A stretch of DNA of 64,000 nt from NCBI GenBank assembly GCA_037447605.1, contig CM074814.1, forward strand, positions 1,723,207 to 1,787,206, in the 5' to 3' direction. The stretch is from Zygnema circumcarinatum. Its lineage: Eukaryota; Streptophyta; Zygnematophyceae; Zygnematales; Zygnemataceae. Positions 58,401-64,000 of the stretch are shown one piece after another; the stretch's first letter is position 1; every line of letters starts with the position of its first letter. The notes below the pieces were generated by a model. It saw only the letters and a list, made by a program, of their open reading frames with translations, was not told where the DNA came from and searched no databases. The translations under genes were made by a program, and so were the position numbers.

Positions 58401-59430
58401 TAGAAGAGACACATACTTGGCGGCGGCCAGCAGGTGTATTGAAGCTTGGCCCGCCCTTATTTGTGGATGGCAAAGCTCCTTCAAATAGCAATGAGTCTCG
58501 TGCAGTCGCCACATGTACATAGTCGGGCATTGCCACGAATTGCGTAATTCCTCCACTGAACTCTGAGACTTGTTTGTATGATGGGCTCTCTAGGCTGCAC
58601 GGACAACTCAGTCCCACGTCATAACTAACCTGACATGATCAAAAGGCACATGTTTTACAATTGCTTCATAACTTCCTGGAGACGTTCAATTATCTCATAT
58701 ATGATTTTGAGCGTTGGGAAGACGAGTTTCAAAGCGGGTAAGGATCTTGAGAGTTTTGAATGCGGTAAAAAATGACAATTGTTTAATCCATTTTTCTTTA
58801 GTTCACCGATTGCGAAGATAAGATTCATGGTGAACTGGCTTTGCACGTTGACATGGGCAAGTTCAAAAAACGGATGACAAGTGCATCTTTAATGCATAAT
58901 TGTCTTGCCAAGCACAGTCTTTAGCTTTCCTCGTTGAAGTAAGACCTCTGTTGTCGAAAATGCATCTATTTGGCTCATTCGTTTCGAGAAGCCCACTAAA
59001 CACTCGCTGGCTATTCACTCATCACTGCCGCCCAAGCAGAGCAGAGAAAATTTCTAGAGAAATCGCTTCAATGAATTTGGACTGACGAATGGAAGAAGGG
59101 ATGCGCTTCCTCTAAGTTTGCAATGGTCTCAATACGGCAACACGCGGTCTGAGCGTTGCAGAGTCACTCCGCAACGCTCAGACCTCACCCAAAACGCCCT
59201 CCCCTTCGCCTTCATGTTCAGCTAAATACGCACAAGTGAAGCGTGCAGATTTGGAGAGCCATGGCCTCTTCCGGCACAAGCTTGTCAAGAACGTCCGGCG
59301 TGAGGTGAATAGGAAGGCCGCGGCGCGTGTACAGCAGAAGCGCGGGCGTGTTCAGGCTCTGAGAGCGCCACGGGAACGAGAGCACGCCGGCCCGCGCTGC
59401 GCCAGCTGTCGCCAGCAGGGAGAACTGCAT
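55445..59430 (-). CDS. QTRT2: queuine tRNA-ribosyltransferase accessory subunit 2
   Basis: Ten exons give 402 residues: 59234-59430, 58417-58594, 58109-58267, 57651-57747, 57228-57298, 56754-56805, 56451-56499, 56204-56353, 55910-56029, 55445-55580. With QTRT1 this subunit forms the TGT complex that swaps guanine-34 for queuine in tRNAs with GUN anticodons; QTRT2 is the non-catalytic partner, often at mitochondria. Seen: [82 protein letters not shown], and the zinc site C328-x-C330-x2-C333-x25-H359 ([19 protein letters not shown]). The catalytic Asp of TGTs is not expected here. The human protein is 415 residues. ATG 59430 matches the family start; the leader has a CTG repeat (59526-59556). 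Confidence 0.93.
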
Positions 59431-59526
59431 GGCGGGGGCCGCCGCATCTGGCGGGGAAGCGGGAGAGGGAGGAGGGGGAGGAGCGGGAGGGACCTGCGCA
59501 CAGAGAGACGCCAGAGCGCCTGCGCA

Positions 59527-59559
<33 letters not shown>

Positions 59560-59764
59560 GTGAGGCCCTGCTGCCCAGCGGAGGGAGGAGGGAGAGGGGG
59601 GGAGGGAGAAAGGGAGAGGGGTAGAGGTATAGGGCGAGGGGGATAACGGAAGAGTGAGGGAGAGAGAGAGAGCGATGGCGGCGAGAGGACTCAAGAGGCT
59701 ATGTCCGTACATGTACGGTAATCAGACGATTATGGTAGGAAAATTCTAGGAAAATTCTAGGAAA
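59431..59764. promoter_or_regulatory. QTRT2 5' region
   Basis: It contains (CTG)n at 59526-59556, GA-rich tracts (59585-59675) and the GTAC palindrome at 59705-59718, in the same order (simple repeats near the ATG, palindrome further out) as in the other promoters here. A repeat element begins at about 59765. Confidence 0.5.
59705..59718. promoter_or_regulatory. 14-bp palindrome CCGTACATGTACGG
   Basis: Perfect palindrome 275 bp upstream of the QTRT2 ATG, of the same GTAC/TACGG type as in the divergent promoters. Confidence 0.55.
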
Positions 59765-60733
59765 ACACCTTTTTTGTCTACACACAGTCCTTTTTTCGTC
59801 GGGCAGGTTCTATTTTAGAAAAAAAAAGGATTAACAACGAAAATGCTTTTTTCATTCCTTTCTGGAATCGATACAAACCTTTTTCCGTCGGGCAGATTTT
59901 ACCCCTGATTTTGTTTTTGGAGAGGAAAAAATCGGCTTGCCCAAATCCGCTGGGAGCGGAAGATCCGTTTGCCACGAGATCGTTCACGGGTGTGCGTTCT
60001 TCGCACGTGCGGTGAATCTCCGCCGTCAACTAACTCGCAGATCGCACCACACCAGATCATCGTTCGATCTGCAGTTGGGCTCGATCCCAGCGAATGGCAC
60101 GGGCCCACGTGTCCCGCCAAATCCGGCTCAAAGTGGGTCCATACAAAAACTGTACGGTCGCAGTTTCGAGGCAAGGCGAAATACCGTACATTGAATGCCT
60201 GGACCAATTATAATTTGCCACGTGATTAAGGGTACACGTGGCAGATGGTGATTGGCTGTTAGTTGGCGAGCCGCCGCAGGCTGGCCAGTCAAGCTCATAT
60301 TTTGTGGAGATCTCGGGCCGAGGGACGCGCGCTCTAGCACGTGCCAGCCGGCTTTGGTGGGGCACGTGGGCACGTGCCATTCGCTGGGACAGAGCCCAAC
60401 TGCAGATCGAACGGTGATCTGCCGTGTTGCGATCTGCGAGTTAGTCGACGGGGGAGATTCAATGCACGTGTGAAGGACGCACACCCGCGAACGATTCTCG
60501 TGGCGGACGGATCTTCCGCTTCAGCGGATTCGGGCAAGCCGATATTTTTTTTCACTCCAAAAAAAAAAATCAGGGGTAAAATCTGCCCGACGGAAAAAGG
60601 AGTGTGAATAGACAAAAAAGGTGTTAAAAAAGCATTTTTCGATTTTCTAAAATATAACCTGCCCGGCGAAAAAAGGTCTGTGTGTAGACAAAAAAGGTGT
60701 GAGAATAGAATTTCACACCTTTTTTGTCTACAC
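59765..60733. mobile_element. MITE-like element with long terminal inverted repeats
   Basis: The left arm (about 59766-60118) is the reverse complement of the right arm (about 60342-60710) at high identity; the best part is 59877-60118 against 60342-60602 (words TCCGTCGGGCAGATTTTACC, CGGAAGATCCGT, AACTCGCAGATCGCA, GATCTGCAGTTGGGCTC). The ends carry CACCTTTTTTGTCTACAC. No transposase frame is seen, so it is non-autonomous. The middle (60200-60340) has CACGTG boxes and is related to 61345-61450. No target-site duplication was identified. Confidence 0.75.
60682..60733. repeat. 20-bp perfect hairpin at the right end of the element
   Basis: GTGTAGACAAAAAAGGTGTG (60682-60701) and its reverse complement (60714-60733) flank a 12-nt loop. 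It suggests two element ends placed head to head. Confidence 0.8.
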
Positions 60734-60779
60734 TATAGGTCCATATGTATCGAACGCGTATATAATGCGTGAGGGAAAT

Positions 60780-61006
60780 GTCATTGAACTCACGATGGCG
60801 AGGCCATCAAAGGGACATGGACAAAAGCATGATGTGGAACCACGAGGGACTGGTCGTCAAGGACCGAAACACAATAAAACGAAGCTAAGCGCGGAAAACT
60901 ACGCCTAGGCACAACAACGCAGCCCTCCCTAGAAGCAGCCGCGAAGGTCACCGATGTGAGGCACGTCGCGAGGAGGGAGCGCCGGAAGTCCACCAGCTTC
61001 CTTCAA
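60780..61006 (-). repeat. dispersed repeat R1, second copy
   Basis: Reverse complement of the interrupted copy at 1228-1419 plus 3484-3558. This copy is uninterrupted and therefore shows what the empty site looks like. A + frame starting MARPSKGHGQ at 60795 stops at 60908. Confidence 0.75.
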
Positions 61007-61259
61007 TGGATTCAAAATTGTACGGTCGTACGTCTAGAGTTCTGGCCTTTTGGGTCCGGGCTTTTGGAAACAAAGCCGGCGCCACGTGGCATGTGACGTG
61101 TACCTACCATTCAAACATTATTGAAAACATGTTCAAATTGTGCTTCAAATTGTTGTGCTTTCTCCTTCGCTTTGTCACCGAACCACAGTCCAGCCAACAA
61201 ACAAGCTTAGAGGGCTTGTGGGGCGTGTTTATGTGAAATAAAAAATGGAGAATGATACG
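61007..61259. other. no gene seen
   Basis: It has a GTACGGTCGTACG word near 61020 and a CCACGTGGC box at 61082, similar in type to the promoters. No coding pattern. Confidence 0.45.
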
Positions 61260-61530
61260 CCCCCCCGTTTTTTTATATCCCGATATTTTTTTGCGAGAAA
61301 AAAATATCGCAAAAAATTATCGGCCTGCCTGAATCTGCTAAGTAGGACACGTGGCAGGCGGTGATTGGATTTCAGTTTTCCGCAGGCTGGCCGGTCCAGC
61401 TCATAGTTTTGCGGAGATCTCGGGCCGAGGGACGCTCGCAGTCGCACGTGCGAGCCTGACGGATCTTCCGCTCCAAGCGGATTCGGGCAGACCCAAACAT
61501 ATTTTTGTCTTTCAAAAGAAATTCAGGGGG
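61260..61530. mobile_element. partial element related to the 59.8-60.7 kb MITE
   Basis: It shares with the middle and arm of the larger element the order CACGTGGCAG, GGTGATTGG, GCAGGCTGGCC, GAGATCTCGGGCCGAGGGAC and GGATCTTCCGCT, followed by GCGGATTCGGGC. The left part has a GATATTTTTTTGCGA/TATCGCAAAAAA foldback. It is probably a truncated or rearranged family member. Confidence 0.65.
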
Positions 61531-61940
61531 GGGGGGGTTACTATTCTCCTAAAAAATGTGGTGTTTCATGACATCGGTGGTGGTGATGTTGTTGTTGTTG
61601 TTGCGCAAGTTATTGTTCATGAAGTTGTTGTTGTGCCGATTGCTGGAAATGTCGGTGGAAATGTCGGTCTCCTCATCCAACCTAAACATGTCGGCGCTAG
61701 CTGCAACTGTCGGTGGCCGCCCCAGGTCTCACCGCCAGAGAGGACGATACCAGAGATGCGCCAGGCGGTCTCACACGTGCGCGCGGCAGGCGTCGAGCTG
61801 TGGAGGTGGCTCCACGTGGCAGCGCGCCGTCCGTCCACGCCAGAGGAGCCAGCCGCAATCCTTATCGGCGGCTGGCGGAGGGGAGAGGAGGGGTCGCGCC
61901 CCCTCGCAGATCGCGGCGGGTGGGCCGTGACGGGGCTGAG
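61531..61940. other. GC-rich region with no assigned gene
   Basis: A + frame from 61351 and minus-strand frames stay open here largely because of composition and the repeat that follows. A GTTGTT run lies near 61590. I do not call a gene. Confidence 0.4.
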
Positions 61941-62165
61941 GGGAGGGGAGGAGATCTGGGGTTGGGAGGGGAGGAGATCTGGGGTTGGGAGGGGAGGAGA
62001 TCTGGGGTTGGGAGGGGAGGAGGAGATCTGGGGTTGGGAGGGGAGGAGATCTGGGGTTGGGAGGGGAGGAGATCTGGGGTTGGGAGGGGAGGAGATCTGG
62101 GGTTGGGAGGGGAGGAGATCTGGGGTTGGGAGGGGAGGAGATCTGGGGTTGGGAGGGGAGAGGGA
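61941..62165. repeat. 23-bp minisatellite, about ten units
   Basis: The unit GAGATCTGGGGTTGGGAGGG plus GAG repeats about ten times with one 3-bp longer spacer. All long frames over it (Gly/Trp-rich on +, Pro/Ser-rich on -) are repeat artefacts. GATC sites occur every 23 bp. Confidence 0.9.
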
Positions 62166-62651
62166 GAGGGAGAAGGGAGAGGGGACTGAGGGGATGGAAG
62201 GGTAGGGGCGCGGGGCGGGCAGGGCAGGGCGCGGCATGGCATGGCATGAGGGCATGGATGGGGCCGCTCTGTGGGGGGCTGCGTGTGCGCCGAGGATGGC
62301 GGGAGTCAGGGGAGGGGGAGTGGAGGGGAGGGGAGGACTCAGGGGATGGGAGGAAGGGGAGAGGAGAGGGGACTCAGGGGAGGGGTGGACTAAGGGCGCG
62401 ACACGGCATGGCATGGCATTGGGTTATGGGGGATGGGGTTATGGGGAGGGCGCTCTGCGGGTTCGTGCGTTTGCGCCGAGGATGGAGGAGTGCTCTCTCG
62501 AACTTTGCTTTTTCTATTTGCTTTTGGTCGTCGTCGTCGTGCTCGTGTTTACTTTTCTTTGCATTGGCACTTTTTCGGACCTTGTTGTGAAGACGATGCT
62601 TGCGTGGAGGCGGTCAGCGTGTTAGAGCAGTGATGAGGATGAGAGATGAAG
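62166..62651. other. G-rich low-complexity DNA, no gene seen
   Basis: It contains CATGGCATGGCAT words (62235 and 62406) and GGGGA-rich stretches. Two similar blocks with GTGCGCCGAGGATGG (62284) and TGCGCCGAGGATGG (62471) suggest a local duplication of about 185 bp. Confidence 0.5.
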
Positions 62652-62724
62652 ATGAGTGTAGCTCCACTGGGAGAGCAGCGGTTCTGTTAACCGAAGGTTG
62701 AGGGTTCGAATCCCTCCACTCAAA
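62652..62724 (+). tRNA. tRNA-like sequence, Asn(GUU)-like or degenerate
   Basis: A cloverleaf nearly closes: acceptor TGAGTG/CACTCA, D-arm GCTC-CACTGGGA-GAGC, and a T-arm GAGGG-TTCGAAT-CCCTC with perfect stem and consensus loop. The anticodon region CGGTTCTGTTAACCG contains CTGTTAA as in tRNA-Asn, but a 5-bp stem leaves only a 5-nt loop. The alternative 7-nt loop (TCTGTTA) lacks U33 and would read TGT. I therefore regard it as a divergent or decayed tRNA gene. No CCA is encoded. Confidence 0.5.
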
Positions 62725-63838
62725 TCACGCCACCTCTGTCATTGCCATACATCTTTGATCTTGTTGGTGCATGCGTGCATGCAGGATGGGTCAGGTGATG
62801 TCATTTTCCGGCTAGAAAGTCCATGGTTATGCAACACCATTTTGCGCTTTGCCATGATCTGTCGGCTTTGTGGGGCGGATGAGTGTGCTTGCAATCTTGG
62901 GTATGTTCATCTACTTTGTTTCTTTTCTTCTTTCTTTCTTTCTTGCTTGAAACATTTATAGTCATGTTAAAAGGACTCAGCGGTTGCCGTTGTGTGCACT
63001 GTAGTGCATGGTTGCGTGCTGCGTTCCATGGGACTTCATAGAACCGCCGGCTAGTGATGCGGTTAGACTTGTATGGGATCGATGTCGCTCGCACGCTGTG
63101 CCATGCCATGCTGAGGCAGAGAAACTTAGGCGACGCGTGTGGGCCATTCGATTGTAGGATGCATAGTGTCGCAGGTCGCACAAAGGGGTGTTACGTGGCG
63201 TTTGCGTGGCGATGCCACATCAGTACCACAACGGTGAGGCGATTCGTTGCGCCAATTAGGTAGAAATCGTACTTTGCAACCTCTTTTTTTTGCCCCTTTC
63301 CATGCGCTAAAATCTGTTGAACCAAAAGGTTTAGCGGAACGTTACACATGACACTAATATTTCACAATCAAAATTTCACTTTATTTTTTAAAGTAGATTT
63401 AATTTCCAAAATTTTCATTTTTATTGCCTCTAGTAGAGTTCTAGCTAAAAATTTGTTATGTCATGCAATAATTGGTGGTTTTGGCCCTTAAGAAAAAAAT
63501 TGCTTGGAATTTTTTTTGTCTTTCTTGGACATTTTTTAACTGATTGTAATAAAATTTGATTTCTAGTTATTGGTTGGTTTTTTAGCATCCTCAATATGAT
63601 AGTAATTCTTGAATTGTTGGTGGGTGTATTTAGAGTATTTTGTCGTGTGTTAAAGTTTTTGCCGTGTTTGCTGATGTGGTGTTGTTGTGGACTTGGTAAC
63701 GACTAAAGCGTGTTGCCATTGGTGGAGAGTGATGGAAGCGTGTCTCTATTGGTGGAGAGTGATGCGGGCCTCTAAAGGTGAGAAGGTACTTGTTGCTACT
63801 TTTGTTTTTCATTTTCTTTCTTTTTTTTCAACCCTAGG
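62725..63838. other. AT-rich region, no gene recognised
   Basis: No frame shows a family pattern. A TTTCTTTC run lies at 62920-62945 and a near-repeat GGTGGAGAGTGATG at 63720 and 63750. Confidence 0.5.
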
Positions 63839-63854
63839 CAAGAGAGGATACTCA

Positions 63855-64000
63855 ATGAAAAGGAAAGCAGAAGGAAGTAGGGAAGAAGGGAGACAAATGG
63901 AGAAGAAAACAAAAGTTGAAAAAGTTGAAGAGAAAGAGCCACAAAGAACAATACGTAAGTATTTAGGAGTACGAAAGTGGAAACATTGCTGGTCTGCAGG
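63855..64000 (+). CDS. possible first exon of a gene running off the window
   Basis: The frame from ATG 63855 is open to the window end (48 residues plus 2 nt). It is Lys/Glu-rich (KKTKVEKVEEKEPQ) and then changes to RTIRKYLGVRKWKHCW. A pyrimidine tract and CCTAG at 63823-63838 could be a splice acceptor just upstream. No family is recognised; low complexity makes this uncertain. Confidence 0.25.
   Translation, partial: MKRKAEGSREEGRQMEKKTKVEKVEEKEPQRTIRKYLGVRKWKHCWSA

Noticed and set aside
61351-62414. Long frames on both strands (284 residues on +, 265 on -) over the 62-kb region
   Set aside because: They are kept open by the 23-bp minisatellite and GC-rich composition; the translations are pure repeats without family similarity.

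Overview
This is a window of a streptophyte (land-plant lineage) nuclear genome, most probably a charophyte green alga such as a characean; that placement is inference. Genes have many short exons with ordinary GT-AG introns. The proteins look like plant orthologues: SEC12/PHF1-like, proton pump interactor, CHR19/ETL1-type remodeller, bacterial-type organellar ValRS, and the plant lipase-3 protein that carries a P-loop domain. At 1.4-3.5 kb there is a piece of plant-type mitochondrial DNA carrying an intact rps1. Large parts of the rest are repeats, foldback elements and simple-sequence tracts. A run of 10 Ns (2779-2788) marks an assembly gap.

Layout. 1-4.1 kb: a possible gene end at the left edge, then a repeat element interrupted by the mitochondrial segment. 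4.1-8.1 kb (-): SEC12-like WD40/TM protein. 9.4-14.6 kb (+): proton pump interactor. 15.8-22.1 kb (-): CHR19/SMARCAD1-type SNF2 ATPase. 23.0-24.2 kb (+): TMEM97/EXPERA protein. 24.4-27.2 kb (-): KDPG-aldolase-like enzyme. 28.5-29.4 kb (+): PKR1-like small membrane protein. 30.3-39.3 kb (-): ValRS with 27 exons. 39.9-46.9 kb (+): lipase/GTPase-like fusion. 48.2-49.4 kb (-): complex I subunit NDUFB2. 49.7-51.2 kb (+): prefoldin subunit 1. 52.5-55.1 kb (+): PRXL2-type thioredoxin-like protein. 55.4-59.4 kb (-): QTRT2. 59.8-62.2 kb: inverted-repeat elements and a minisatellite. 62.65 kb: a tRNA-like sequence. The right edge has an open frame running off the window.

I reconstructed spliced frames by hand, requiring every donor/acceptor pair to keep reading phase and family similarity. 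This closes completely for ten genes. NDUFB2 lacks a settled C-terminus, and CHR19 has one short unresolved join. The genes belong to unrelated housekeeping pathways (ER export, chromatin, translation, tRNA queuosine modification, protein folding, respiration). Their common feature is arrangement: five head-to-head pairs share intergenic promoters, four of which contain a GTAC-type palindrome together with ACGTGGC (G-box-like) motifs. I see no defence system, CRISPR array or biosynthetic cluster. The most notable items are that promoter syntax, the terminally redundant mitochondrial insert, two microexons (11 and 7 nt) in prefoldin 1, and the foldback elements.
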